The notes beneath the pieces were generated by a model. It searched no databases. It worked only from the letters and a program-made list of their open reading frames with translations, and was not told where the DNA came from. From Halogeometricum limi (GTDB lineage: Archaea > Halobacteriota > Halobacteria > Halobacteriales > Haloferacaceae), in the NCBI RefSeq assembly GCF_900115785.1, contig NZ_FOYS01000006.1, positions 124,001 through 188,000 of the forward strand: a stretch of DNA of 64,000 bases, written 5' to 3'. Below are positions 50,300 through 60,700 of the stretch, in pieces (position 1 is the stretch's first letter; every line of letters begins with the position of its first letter). The translations under genes and the position numbers were made by a program.

Positions 50300-50344
50300 T
50301 TTGTGAAGTTTGTAAAAATTGTAAAAATTGTGGAGGTTGTAGAA
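50300..50344. repeat. Five degenerate 9-bp tandem repeats
   Basis: TTTGTGAAG, TTTGTAAAA, ATTGTAAAA, ATTGTGGAG and GTTGTAGAA follow one another with a common TTGT core at 9-bp spacing, immediately upstream of the SDR gene at 50401. It is AT-rich against a GC-rich background. In one frame it would encode a Val/Lys repeat (FVKFVKIVKIVEVVE). Confidence 0.7.
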
Positions 50345-50400
50345 GCGATGGGAATTTCCGCGGCCGGACGACCCTTCAGCGCGGCGGCCGAACGAGGGCT

Positions 50401-51183
50401 ATGGGACGACTCGACCCAGATTTCTCCGGCGAGACGGTAGTGGTGACGGGCGGGAGTTCGGGCATCGGACGGGCCGTCGCACTCGCGTTCGGCGACGCGG
50501 GAGCGATGGTCGTGAACGCGGACGTGCGCGCCGAGTCGAAAGACCCCGACGCGTCGCGTCCGACGCACGAGGCGATACGCGAGGCGGGCGGGGAGGCCGA
50601 GTACGCGGACTGCGACGTGTCCGACCCCGCCGAAGTCGAAGCACTCGTCGACCACGCCCGCGAGTACGGCGGGGTAGACGTGATGGTGAACAACGCGGGC
50701 GTCTACACGAAGACGCGCTTTCGCGACGTGACGCCCGAGGAGTTCGACGACGTGTACGGCGTCAACGCCCGAGGCGCGTTCTTCGGGACGCAGTACGCGG
50801 CGAACGACATGATAGCGCGAGGCGTCGACGGCGTCGTCGTCAACACCTCCTCGGACACGCAGGGACGCGCCGCGTGGGACCATTCGCACTACGCGGCGAC
50901 GAAGGGCGCGATACGGATGATAACTCGAAGCGCCGCCCTCGAACTCGCTCCCGAGGGCGTTCGCGTGAACGCCGTCGCCCCCGGCCCCGTCGCGACGGAG
51001 ATTCGCAAGGGGTGGGCCGAAGAGGCCGAGGAGATGCAACCGGAGGGCGAGACGCCGGGACTACCCCACCGGGCAGCCGAACCCGAAGAGTTGGCCGGCG
51101 CGTACCTCTACCTCGCCAGCGAGGACGCCTCCTACGTGACGGGCGAGACGGTGTGGGTGGACGGTGGCGGCCACGTCGCGTAG
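50401..51183 (+). CDS. SDR family oxidoreductase
   Basis: A 260-aa short-chain dehydrogenase starting at ATG 50401, where MGRLDPDFSGETVVVTGGSSGIGRAVALAFGD gives the cofactor loop. MVNNAGVYTKTRF holds NNAG, VVNTSSDTQGRAAWDHSHYAATKGAIRM holds the catalytic Ser, Tyr and Lys, and APGPVATEIRKGW is the usual C-terminal substrate loop. Glucose/3-oxoacyl type; substrate unknown. The upstream in-frame extension is Cys/Arg-rich and was rejected. A leader of roughly 100 nt containing the 9-bp repeats precedes it. Confidence 0.9.
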   Translation: MGRLDPDFSGETVVVTGGSSGIGRAVALAFGDAGAMVVNADVRAESKDPDASRPTHEAIREAGGEAEYADCDVSDPAEVEALVDHAREYGGVDVMVNNAGVYTKTRFRDVTPEEFDDVYGVNARGAFFGTQYAANDMIARGVDGVVVNTSSDTQGRAAWDHSHYAATKGAIRMITRSAALELAPEGVRVNAVAPGPVATEIRKGWAEEAEEMQPEGETPGLPHRAAEPEELAGAYLYLASEDASYVTGETVWVDGGGHVA

Positions 51184-51359
51184 ACGTCGCCGTCTCGCGC
51201 CGTGAGACGGGTTTCCGGCGCGAGAACAGCGGACAGAGTGGTGTTCGTTCACGCGTGTGACGAGGATAGACGCGAACGTCTCGCGGTACGTGACGTCTCC
51301 GGCGACGCACTCGGCCGAAGCCGTAGCGACAGGTCTTCCAGAACAACGGTCGTGAGAAC

Positions 51360-51368
51360 CGATAAGTA
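51360..51368 (+). promoter_or_regulatory. BoxA-like element for the histidine kinase gene
   Basis: CGATAAGTA centred about 27 nt before the ATG at 51391, consistent with a leaderless transcript. Confidence 0.5.
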
Positions 51369-51390
51369 GTACAACCCACAATCGGTTCCA

Positions 51391-54117
51391 ATGACCGAGA
51401 CGGTCCGCGTCCTCCACGTCGACGACGACCCGGCTTTCGGCGAGTTAGTCGCGACACATCTCGAACGCCGCGGATTCGACGTCGTCAGCGAAATCGACCC
51501 CGAGGCCGCCGTGCAACGTCTCAGCGACTCGACGGCGGGCGAGCAGACAGACGCCGAACCAATCGACTGCGTCGTGAGCGACTACGAGATGGGAGAGACG
51601 ACGGGCATCGACCTGTTGCGTCGCGTTCGCGACCGCGACGAGCGTCTTCCGTTCGTCCTCTTCACGAGTCGCGGAAGCGAGGAGGTAGCGAGCGAAGCCA
51701 TCTCCGAGGGCGTCACCGACTACATCCAAAAGCAGACTCGCGCGGAACAGTACGAACTGCTCGCGAACCGCATCCACAACGCCGTCGAACACTACCGCGT
51801 CGAGCGTCGACTCCGCGAGAGCGAGCAGTTGTACCGGACCGTCGTCGAGCGGAGTCACGACGCCATCTACATCTATCAGGACGACCGGTTCAAGTTCGTC
51901 AACCGCCGCGCCTGCGAGCTATCCGGGTACAGCGAGGACGAACTGGTAGAGAAGGACATCTGGAGTCTCCTGCACCCCGACGACCGAGAACGGGTCCGGC
52001 ACATCGCGCAGGAACGAAAGAACGAGAGTCCCGACGTCCCGTCGCGGTACGGCGCGCGAATCGTCACGAAAGACGGAACGACGAGACGCTGCAAGTTCAG
52101 CGTGCAACTCATCCAATACGAGGGGAGACAAGCCGTCCTCGGGTCCGTCCGCGAAGTGAGCGAAGAAGAGCGAGTCGAAGAGCGGTTCCAAGCGCTCATC
52201 GAACGCTCGTCCGACCTCGTGAGCATCATCGCCCGCGACGGAACGATAGAGTACCAGAGTCCCTCCTGCGAACGGATACTGGGCGCACCGGCCGAACTAG
52301 TGGAGGGAGTCAACGTCCTCCAACTCATCCATCCCGACGACAGACACCGGATGGAACGGACCCTCAACGAGATGTACGACGCCGACCCGACGACGGTGGA
52401 GATGGAGCAGTTCCGAATCCTCAACGCCGACGGGTCGTGGGTGTGGCTCGAAGCCATCGCCCGCGCGGACCCCGTCGAGAGCATCGACGGTATCGTCGTC
52501 AACTCCCGCGACGTGACCGAACGTCGGGCACGCGAACAGCAACTCCGCCGCTACGAGAACCTCGTGCGGAACAGCCCACACGGAGCCTGCATCCTAAACA
52601 CCGACCTCCGCGTCGAGTTCGCCAACGAACACGTCGCGCAACGGTTCGGCGAGTCGCCGGATTCGCTCGCCGGTCGTCATCTCTCGATACTCCGGGAGTT
52701 CGATACCATCGACGACGACGCGTACGAGACGGTACGGTCGGCCGTCGAACGGATTCTGAAAGACGACTCGGACAACGAACGGTTCGAACTCGAAGCGGAC
52801 CTCCCCGAGATAACCCACGTCGAGGTCAGCGTCTCCCCGCTTCGAGACGTTCGTTCCGAGGACGGACTGCGGGGCCACGAATACCACGACGACCCGCGGG
52901 GCGTCGTCCTCATCATCAACGACGTGAGCAAGCGGGTGCGGTATCAGGAGCGATTGAACGCACTCCACAGTGCGACCCGAGACCTCACGACGGCGACGAC
53001 GCGCGAGGACGTCGCCGAGATAGTGAGCGATGCGGCCGCGAACATCCTCGACTACCCCCTCAACGGCGTCGCCTTCTACGACCCCGAGAGAGACGCACTC
53101 GTCGCGCAGGCGAGGACGGACGTCGCCGACTCGGTCGTCGAGGTGTCGGAGATACCCCGGGGAACGGGCGTCGCGTGGCGGGTGTTCGAGACCGGCGAAG
53201 GAGAAGTGTTCGAGAACGTCGCCGCCGACCCGAACGTGGCGAACCCCGACACGAAGATACGGAGCGAACTCATCCTCCCCATCGGCGACGAGGGGGTGTT
53301 GATGGCCGGGTCGTGCACGCCGGGTGAGATGAACGACTCGCGCGTTTCGCTCGCTCGCATCCTCACCTCGAACGCGAGTGCGGCCCTCGAACGCGTCGAA
53401 CGCGAGCAGCTCCTCCGACGACACGAACGCGAACTCGAATCGCAGAACGAACAACTCGAACAGGTCGCGAACGTCGTCAGTCACGACCTGCGGAACCCGT
53501 TGAACCTCGCGTCCGGGCAACTGGAACTCCTCCGGGCGAACTATCCCGACGACGACGACGCCGTGGCCGAGCACATCGACCGAATCGCCGACGCCCACGA
53601 ACGGATACGCCGTATCATCGAAGACATGCTGGACCTCGCTCGGCACGGCCAACCCGTCGAGGAACTGGAGACGGTGCTTCTGGGGAGCGTCGTCCACTCC
53701 TCGTGGAAGACGGCGGCCGGAGAGACCGAGAGCACGCTCGACGTCGAAGACGAACTCGGCGTCGTCGCCGCCCACGAGGGGCGACTGAAACAACTGTTCG
53801 AGAACCTCTTTCGGAACGCGGTCGAGCACAACCCCGACCGGCCCGTCACGGTCCGCGTCGGCCGACTGGACGACGGCGGGTTCTTCGTCGAAGACGACGG
53901 CCTCGGCATCCCCGAAGAGAAGCGAGACACGGTGTTCGACCCCGGCGTCACGACGAACCCCGAGGGAACCGGTCTCGGCCTCGGTATCGTCCGCACCGTC
54001 GCCACCGCGCACGGGTGGGAGGTGAGCGTCACCCAGAGCGAGTCGGGGGGCGCACGGTTCGAGATTCGGACCGATAGCTCGACGCCCGGAGAGCCGTCGG
54101 GAGAACGAGCGAACTGA
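51391..54117 (+). CDS. Hybrid receiver-PAS-GAF sensor histidine kinase
   Basis: A 908-aa soluble kinase. A receiver domain (about 5-125, VRVLHVDDDPAFGELV, with phospho-acceptor D64 in VVSDYEMGE) leads. Three PAS-type domains follow (YRTVVERSHDAIYIY at about 148, FQALIERSSDLVSII at about 267, YENLVRNSPHGACIL at about 389), then a GAF domain (about 525-675). The dimerisation/phosphotransfer box is VANVVSHDLRNPLN (His 698) and the ATPase has LFENLFRNAVEHN (N box), FVEDDGLGIP (G1) and GTGLGLGI (G2). There are no transmembrane segments, so signals are intracellular (redox, light or small ligands). No separate response regulator is adjacent; phosphoryl flow may involve its own receiver. Confidence 0.93.
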   Translation: MTETVRVLHVDDDPAFGELVATHLERRGFDVVSEIDPEAAVQRLSDSTAGEQTDAEPIDCVVSDYEMGETTGIDLLRRVRDRDERLPFVLFTSRGSEEVASEAISEGVTDYIQKQTRAEQYELLANRIHNAVEHYRVERRLRESEQLYRTVVERSHDAIYIYQDDRFKFVNRRACELSGYSEDELVEKDIWSLLHPDDRERVRHIAQERKNESPDVPSRYGARIVTKDGTTRRCKFSVQLIQYEGRQAVLGSVREVSEEERVEERFQALIERSSDLVSIIARDGTIEYQSPSCERILGAPAELVEGVNVLQLIHPDDRHRMERTLNEMYDADPTTVEMEQFRILNADGSWVWLEAIARADPVESIDGIVVNSRDVTERRAREQQLRRYENLVRNSPHGACILNTDLRVEFANEHVAQRFGESPDSLAGRHLSILREFDTIDDDAYETVRSAVERILKDDSDNERFELEADLPEITHVEVSVSPLRDVRSEDGLRGHEYHDDPRGVVLIINDVSKRVRYQERLNALHSATRDLTTATTREDVAEIVSDAAANILDYPLNGVAFYDPERDALVAQARTDVADSVVEVSEIPRGTGVAWRVFETGEGEVFENVAADPNVANPDTKIRSELILPIGDEGVLMAGSCTPGEMNDSRVSLARILTSNASAALERVEREQLLRRHERELESQNEQLEQVANVVSHDLRNPLNLASGQLELLRANYPDDDDAVAEHIDRIADAHERIRRIIEDMLDLARHGQPVEELETVLLGSVVHSSWKTAAGETESTLDVEDELGVVAAHEGRLKQLFENLFRNAVEHNPDRPVTVRVGRLDDGGFFVEDDGLGIPEEKRDTVFDPGVTTNPEGTGLGLGIVRTVATAHGWEVSVTQSESGGARFEIRTDSSTPGEPSGERAN

Positions 54118-54294
54118 GAACGCCGTCGCTTCGAGTCAGGTTCTTCAGTAAGTGTCCGGCGGGGTGGGAGCCGCCGTCCACCAACCCATGTTCGCTCCTG
54201 GCAGACCGAGAACGGGACAGTATTCCGAGGAGCGACTGATACGACGCCCGGATAGGGGTTAGTTATCCGCTCGTTATCCGGGAGTAGGAGGGTA

Positions 54295-55449
54295 TTAGCC
54301 CCGTCTGAGCGCGTCGACCGGCGGCCGACTCGCGGCGCGCCACGCCGGGTAGAAGCCGCTGAGCAGACTGACGCCGACGCCGAATCCGAACGCGAGGACG
54401 AGGAATCCGGCGTTCCGCGCGTCGAGGACGACAGAGAGCGTCACTTCGGGGACGGCGAGGTAGAGCGCCGTCGTCCCGGCGACGGCGAGTGCGACGCCGA
54501 CGGCGCCGCCGGTGACGCCGAGCAACCCCGCCTCGACGAGAATCGTCCGGAGGACGTCGTCTCGCTGGACGCCGACGGCGCGGAGGACGCCGATCTCCTC
54601 GCGGCGTTCGTTCACGCTCATGAGCATCACGTTCAGGATGGCGACGCCCGCGACGACGAGCGATATCGCGCCGATGCCGAGGAGGAACGCGTTCAGGAGG
54701 TCGAAGAAGCGGTCGACCTGCGAGGTGACCACCGAGAGTTCGAATATCGAGACGCGTTCGTCGCGGACGTTGAGCGTCTCGCGAATCGCCGCCGCCGTCT
54801 CCGTCGCCGCCGCGCCCGTCTCCGCGCGGACGACGACCTGCGAGTAGTCGCGTTGGACGAACGCGTCGCGCGGGAGGACGACTGCGCCGTCCGGTTGGAC
54901 CACGGAGATGCTCTCGGACTCGGCGAGGACGGCGACCACGCGGTACTCGCGGCCTTCGATACTGACCGACCGGCCGACGGAGAGACCGAGTTCGTCCGCG
55001 ACCCCGGACCCGACTATCGCACCCCTGCGGTGACGGGTCGGAAGTTCCCCTTCACCGGCCTCGAACAGGACGCTCGGGTCGTCGACGCCGTACAGCGTCG
55101 CGAACGTCTGTCGGTCGCCGTTCGAGGCGAGTGCGCCGCCGGAGACGAGGGGAACCACCTCCGCGCCGACGGCCGCCCGACGAATCGCCTGCACGTCCCG
55201 GTCCGTGAGCGACTGAACGCCCGCGTCGGCGTTCGGGGTGACGACCAGTTGGTCGCCGAGCGACCCGATGGAGTCGGCGGCGGTGAGTTCGAGGACGCTC
55301 CCGAGGATTCCGAGGGCGGCGATGGCGAAGACGCCGATGACGATTCCGAGCGCCGCCAGCGCCGTCCGAACGCGGTTCCGCGAGAGGTTCCGGCGGGCGA
55401 GTCGGACCGTCGGGAGTCTCGCGCGGCCGTCGGCGGTGGAGAGCGTCAC
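54295..55449 (-). CDS. MacB/FtsX-type ABC transporter permease
   Basis: A 384-aa membrane protein with four transmembrane segments and a large external domain between TM1 and TM2, the MacB/FtsX layout. It starts ARRNLSRNRVRTALAALGIVIGVFAIAALGILG; the cytoplasmic coupling helix is NERREEIGVLRAVGVQRDDVLRTI; the end is SGFYPAWRAASRPPVDALR. GTG 55449 overlaps the upstream gene stop by 4 nt. Such permeases need an ATPase partner; none lies between this gene and the kinase gene. They usually export lipoproteins or peptides, or act as mechanotransmitters. Confidence 0.88.
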   Translation of the reverse strand: MTLSTADGRARLPTVRLARRNLSRNRVRTALAALGIVIGVFAIAALGILGSVLELTAADSIGSLGDQLVVTPNADAGVQSLTDRDVQAIRRAAVGAEVVPLVSGGALASNGDRQTFATLYGVDDPSVLFEAGEGELPTRHRRGAIVGSGVADELGLSVGRSVSIEGREYRVVAVLAESESISVVQPDGAVVLPRDAFVQRDYSQVVVRAETGAAATETAAAIRETLNVRDERVSIFELSVVTSQVDRFFDLLNAFLLGIGAISLVVAGVAILNVMLMSVNERREEIGVLRAVGVQRDDVLRTILVEAGLLGVTGGAVGVALAVAGTTALYLAVPEVTLSVVLDARNAGFLVLAFGFGVGVSLLSGFYPAWRAASRPPVDALRRG

Positions 55450-57131
55450 ACCTCTCGCCCCGCGTCGACTGCATCGAATCGGTCGGCGTCGTCACTTGCG
55501 GTCCGGGTCGGTCGAGAGCGCAGTTTACGAGTCCGCTCTCGTAGCCACGCGCGGGTCGGCCGGCGGCGGAGGACGCCGACGCTGAGGACGCCCGCGATGG
55601 CGACTGCGAGGACGGCGACGGCCGCATCGAGCGTCGGCGACCGGCCGTCGAACGCGGGGAAGAGCGCGGCGTTCTGCGTCTCCTCCTCGGGGTCGAGCGT
55701 GACGGCGACGACGCGTTCGACGCGTTCGCCGCCGACGCGGTAGACGATTCGCACCGGTATCTCGGTCGCAGAGTCGTTCGCGTCGGCGGTCACCTCGACG
55801 GGGGCGAAGTCGCTCCCGCCCAGCGAACCGACGAAGTAGTCGCGGTGCGGGAACACCGGCGTCACGTCGTCCGTGGCGACGACTTCGACGACGACGCCCG
55901 ACAGGTCGGCGTCGCCGAGGTTGGCGACGTTTCCGGTCACCCGGACGCGGCCGTCCGCTCGGAGGACGTCGACGTCAGTCAACCGCACGTCCGCGACGGC
56001 CGGGACGTGCCGGAACGTCGCGTTCGCGGAACCGTCACGGACCCCCGCGCGGTACGTCGCGTCGAGTCGCACGACGGCCGGTTCGGGAACCGAAGCGAGG
56101 TCGAGCGTCGTCGTCGCCGCCGCCCCGGGGGCGAGCGTCTCCGGCAGTGAGACGCGCGAGAGCGTCTCGTTCTCCGCCGTCGGCGCGAGGACGACGTTCG
56201 AGACGGGGACGGTCCCGAAGTTGGTCACGGTCACCTCGTAGCGCGTCGGGAGAGGGCGGTCGTCGGCGCTCTCGCCGCCGGTGGTGACCGCTCCGCCGGC
56301 GAGTCCCGCGGCCCCGCCGAGACCGCCGAGGAGGCCGTCGAAACCGCCCGCCGCGTCGTCCGGAGCCGTCTCGCCACTGACGGGGACGACGGCCAGACCC
56401 ACGTCGTCGACGAACGGGGCGACGGCGACGGACCGTTCGAGCGTCGTCGTTCGCGAGACGCCCGACGCGGTGGTGTAGGTCACGACGACGCCGACCGGTC
56501 TCTCACCCGCCTCGGTGGGGACGACGGAGAGGTTCAGACGGGCCGTCTCCCCCGCCGTGAGCGTCGGGAGCGTCCGACGGCCGTCGACGACTCGGCCGAC
56601 GGAGTCGTTCGCGGTGACGACGACGTTCCGAAGCGGTGCCGTCGTCGGGTTCGAGAGCGAGACGGCGAGGGTCGTCTCGGCGTCCACCGCGGCGCCGTCC
56701 ACCGAAAGTTCGACGAGTGGCGGTGCCGCTTCGACGACGACCGGGACCGGACGCTGGATGCGGACGGTCCGGTCCTCGGTGTCCGTACCGACGACCGAGA
56801 GCGTGAGGACGCGCGGTCCGGCCGCCTCGAACGTCGTCGCGAGGGGAACGGTCACGCCGTCGCCCGGCGAGAGCGACCCGACGCCCGTGGCGCGGGCGAG
56901 TCGGTTCTCGCCGTCCGAGAGTCGGAGTTCCTCGACGCGAACGGCGGACTCGCTTCCGACGGAGTTCGCGACGGTGACGGTGACGGTGACCTGGTCGCCG
57001 ACGACGGGCGTGGCCGGGTCGACGACCACGTCGGAGACGGTGAGGCGGGCCGCCGGTACGTCCGCGAGGACGCCGGAGGGCACGACGAGGAAGAGAGCGA
57101 GAACGACGGCGAGGAGACGGACGACACTCAT
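55446..57131 (-). CDS. Exported COG1361-like protein with C-terminal TM
   Basis: A 561-aa protein from ATG 57131 (28 nt after a GTTATCG box, so leaderless). A signal peptide (VVRLLAVVLALFLVVPSGVLA) is followed by repeated immunoglobulin-like CARDB/NEW3-type beta-sandwich domains (VVVDPATPVVGDQVTVTVTVANSVG, VSLSNPTTAPLRNVVVTAND, VTNFGTVPVSNVVLAP, VTGNVANLGDADLSGVVVEV). The C-terminal helix (LDAAVAVLAVAIAGVLSVGVL) anchors it. It overlaps the permease by 4 nt, so it is an extracytoplasmic partner, as in COG1361-MacB export systems of archaea. Confidence 0.82.
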   Translation of the reverse strand: MSVVRLLAVVLALFLVVPSGVLADVPAARLTVSDVVVDPATPVVGDQVTVTVTVANSVGSESAVRVEELRLSDGENRLARATGVGSLSPGDGVTVPLATTFEAAGPRVLTLSVVGTDTEDRTVRIQRPVPVVVEAAPPLVELSVDGAAVDAETTLAVSLSNPTTAPLRNVVVTANDSVGRVVDGRRTLPTLTAGETARLNLSVVPTEAGERPVGVVVTYTTASGVSRTTTLERSVAVAPFVDDVGLAVVPVSGETAPDDAAGGFDGLLGGLGGAAGLAGGAVTTGGESADDRPLPTRYEVTVTNFGTVPVSNVVLAPTAENETLSRVSLPETLAPGAAATTTLDLASVPEPAVVRLDATYRAGVRDGSANATFRHVPAVADVRLTDVDVLRADGRVRVTGNVANLGDADLSGVVVEVVATDDVTPVFPHRDYFVGSLGGSDFAPVEVTADANDSATEIPVRIVYRVGGERVERVVAVTLDPEEETQNAALFPAFDGRSPTLDAAVAVLAVAIAGVLSVGVLRRRPTRAWLRERTRKLRSRPTRTASDDADRFDAVDAGREV

Positions 57132-57202
57132 TCGTGCAGATTGGTACCGAATAACGATAACTACCCCGCCGGTACCTTCCAGCCTCGGAGTAAGTGCCTC
57201 AG

Positions 57203-57211
57203 AAAATATAT
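57203..57211 (+). promoter_or_regulatory. BoxA element for the 57233 lipoprotein gene
   Basis: AAAATATAT centred about 26 nt before the GTG at 57233. This spacing decides in favour of GTG 57233 as a leaderless start over the upstream GTG at 57194. Confidence 0.6.
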
Positions 57212-57232
57212 TCTTCCAAAAGAGATATTCGT

Positions 57233-57766
57233 GTGCGATTGGAACAGCCGGCCGTGTTCGACGGTTCGACCCGACGTCGATTCGTCGCCGGTCTCGTTTC
57301 GGTCCGCGTCCTCGGACTGTCCGGGTGTCTCGGGGGGCACTCGGTCGGAGACATCGGCACGTCGGGAGAGAGGGGAGAAACGGGTGGGCAACTATCGGTG
57401 ACGGCCACACCGACGGAGATGGTGAGCGACGTCGCGACGGTGAGCGACGACGTCCGCGAGCGGTTGGGCGACAGACTCAGCGGGTTGGTCGCGGCCGACG
57501 ACCGGTCGACCTTCGCGGACGCCGAGGAGTTGGCGTACGCCGAGGGGCGCGTCCGCGTCGTCGTCGAACTCGCCGCGGGAGCGAACCTGCCGTCGTCACC
57601 ACCGCTGGACGTGGAGGCGCGGCACGACCCGTTCGTGCAGGCGTTCGTCGCCGTCGACGACCTCCCGGCACTCGCGAGGGCCGAAAGCGTGCGCGCCGTC
57701 AGACCGCCGCAGTCGCCGGTCGCCGCCGACCTCGCGACCGCTCTCGGTCCCGGCGGAGGGACCTGA
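57233..57766 (+). CDS. Lipoprotein with subtilase-propeptide-like module
   Basis: A 177-aa protein starting at leaderless GTG 57233. MRLEQPAVFDGSTRRRFVAGLVSVRVLGLSGC is a Tat-type lipoprotein signal with lipobox LSGC. The C-terminal half (about 105-165) contains RVRVVVELAAGANLP, ARHDPFVQAFVAVDDLPALARAESVRAVRPPQSPV. The corresponding region of the following protease reads SIVVELDE, HGRYVEATATREELLALAAEPSVSYVRQPARPV, the same beta-alpha-beta layout as an I9-type propeptide. Its TGA overlaps the protease ATG by 1 nt. It may be an inhibitor or chaperone for the protease. Confidence 0.75.
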   Translation: MRLEQPAVFDGSTRRRFVAGLVSVRVLGLSGCLGGHSVGDIGTSGERGETGGQLSVTATPTEMVSDVATVSDDVRERLGDRLSGLVAADDRSTFADAEELAYAEGRVRVVVELAAGANLPSSPPLDVEARHDPFVQAFVAVDDLPALARAESVRAVRPPQSPVAADLATALGPGGGT

Positions 57767-60700
57767 TGCACTCACGGGCGGTTCTCGCCGCCGTCGCCGT
57801 CGTTCTCGTCGTCGTGGCGGGGGTGGGCGCACCCGTGGTCTCGGCGTTGGGGCCGACGGCGACGCAGACGGCCACCGAGACGGTGACGACGGCGGAGACT
57901 GAGGGCCAGACGCGAACGACGACGCCGGCGACGGCGACGCCGCAGCGAACCGCAACAGCGACGCCCAGGCGAACCGCGACGTCGACACTGGAACGACGGA
58001 CGGCCACGCGCACGCCGAGCGACGGTGAGCCGGTCGCACGGGATTCGAAGCCGGCGAAGTCGGCCGACGACGCCTCGACGGCCGCGCGCCGAAAAGTCGC
58101 CGACGCGCTGTTGGCGGCGTCGGAGTCGCGAGCGAGTCACGACGTGGCGACGACGTCGACGGTGACGTCCGAGGAGGCGAACGAGCGGTCTATCGTCGTC
58201 GAACTCGACGAGCGTCGCATCCGCGACGGGCGCGCCGCGGCCGTCCGCGTCCTCGGTGGCGGTGCCGTGACCGCGCACGGTCGGTACGTCGAGGCGACGG
58301 CGACGCGCGAGGAACTCCTCGCACTCGCCGCGGAACCGAGCGTCTCGTACGTCCGTCAACCGGCCCGGCCCGTCTCGTTCGCCGGGAGCGACGGGACGAC
58401 GGAAGCCGTCGAGACGGCCAGACTGGAGTCGCTTCACGCCCGCGGCTACGGCGGCGAGAACGTCACCGTCGCCGTGATAGACGTTGAGCAGTTCGACCTC
58501 GACAACCCGGCGTTAGACGGCCGCGTCGTCGCGACGAGAGACTACACGGGCACCGGAATCGACACCGCCAGCACGGGCGGCCACGGGACGGCGACGGCCG
58601 AACTCGTCGCCGAGACGGCACCGAACGCTTCCCTCGTCCTCGTGCGCGTGGACTCGTACTTCGACTTCAGACGCGCCGTCGACTGGGTCGAACAGAACAC
58701 CTCCACGGACGTCGTGTCGATGTCGCTCGGGTGGTACAACGTCGGTCCCTTGGACGGCACCTCCGAGATGGACCGTCTGATAAACGGGAGCGTCGAGAAC
58801 GGCACGTCGTGGGTCGTCTCGGCCGGAAACTCCGCGGGCGGCCACCACTGGAACGGAACGTGGACGGACCCCGACGGCGACGGCCGACTGAACGTGAACG
58901 GTTCTCGGGAGTACTTCACGCTCGAAGGCGACACCAGCCTGACCGTCTGGGCGCAGTGGAACGACTGGGAGAACCGGACGGAGGACTACGACGTCTACCT
59001 CTACGACGACCCCGACGTCGAGAACGCCACGCCGATAGCCGACTCGCGGAACCTGCAGTCGGGACGCGGAACGCCGACGGAGTACCTCTCCGGGAGCGTG
59101 TCGAGTCAACCGACGACGCTGTATCTGACCGTCGAAGCGGCGGACGCGAACGGGACGTCCGACTTCGACGTGTTCCTCAACGGCGAGTTCGAGTTCGCGT
59201 CGTCGTCGACGGACGCTCGGAGTCTGACGCTCGCGGCGACGAACCCCCGCGCGGTCACCGTCGGCGCGTACGACCAGGCCGACGGGACCTTGGAGTCGTT
59301 CTCCTCGCGCGGACCGACCATCGACGGCCGGGTCAAACCGGACGTGGTGGCGGCCGACAACGTCAGTTCCAGCGCGTACGGGCGGTTCTACGGGACGTCG
59401 GCCGCGACGCCGCACACGGCCGGCGTGTTGGCGACGCTCCTCGACGCGAACCGCCGTCTCACCCCCGAGGCGTTGAAGACGAACCTGACCGAGAGCGCCC
59501 GCCCTCGCGGCGGCACCCCGGACAACCGAACCGGATACGGCGCCGTCGACGCCTCGCGCGCCGTCGCCGGACTCGGAACGTACGACCTGCCGCCGGACGG
59601 CCGCCTCCGGTACGACGGCGACTACCGACTCGACACCGGCGGGAGTGCGACGCCGAACTCGCTCGTCGTCGACGCCGCGAACGTGACGCTCGACGGCGAC
59701 GGGGAGACGTTCGCCGCCGCGGAGGGCGACGCCGTCCTCACCGCGACGAGGAACGCGACGACCCTCTCTGTCCGCGACCTGACCCTGACGAACCGTGCCG
59801 TCGGCGTCGCCGCGGCGAACCTGACGACGCTCGAACTCGCGAACGTGACCGCCGAGACGGACACCGCACTCGCGGTGTCGAACGTCTCCGCGGTGTCTCT
59901 CACGAACGTCTCGCCCGCCGACGCCCCGTCGTTCGACCTCACCGGCGAGAATCTCAGTCTCGGCCTCGACCGGTCGGACGCGCCGCCGAACCGCAGTCGC
60001 CTCTCCGCCGCGCCGAACGTGACGTTCGCCGCGGTGAACGCGACGAGTCAGACGAACGTGACGAACGCGAGCGACACGTCCGATGCGGCCACCGCGACGG
60101 TGACGCTCAGATACGACGAGTCGTACGCGAACGAGTCCACCGTCGCCGTCTGGACGAACGCGGGCGGGGCGTGGAACGAGACGAACGCGAGCGTCGATAC
60201 GGCCGCGAACACGGCGACTGTCACCGCGTCCGAGAACGGCACCTACGGCGTCTACGCCGTCGGAGAACCCGGCGCAGACGTCCCGTCGTCGGTCGCTCTC
60301 GACACGGAAGTCGACACCGCGACGGCGACGAACGCGACGGTGGCGAACGTCGGGCGCGCGACCCTCACCGTCCTCGACGCGGACGTGGTCGGCCCCGCCG
60401 CCGACCAGTTCGCCGTCGTGGACGCGCCGAAGAACAGAACCGTCGAACCCGGGACGACGCTCGACGTGCGAGTGCGCTACGCGCCGAACGCGACCGGCGA
60501 CCACGCCGCGACGCTCTCGGTGACGACGGCGGAACTCGGCGTTCTCACCGTCGAAATCGACGGGACTGCGGCGGTAGCGGCGACGCCGACACCGACGCCG
60601 ACTCCCACGCCGACGCCCGAACCCACCGCGACATCCGAAGGCTCGTCCGGTGGGTCGTCGAGTGCGCCACCGCCCGCACCCGCGCCGACGCCCGAACCGG

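Noticed and set aside
56515..57765. A 417-codon upstream extension of the protease frame
   Set aside because: It lies antisense to the COG1361-like gene and is Arg/Thr/Ser-rich; the protease signal peptide begins at ATG 57766, directly after the lipoprotein stop.
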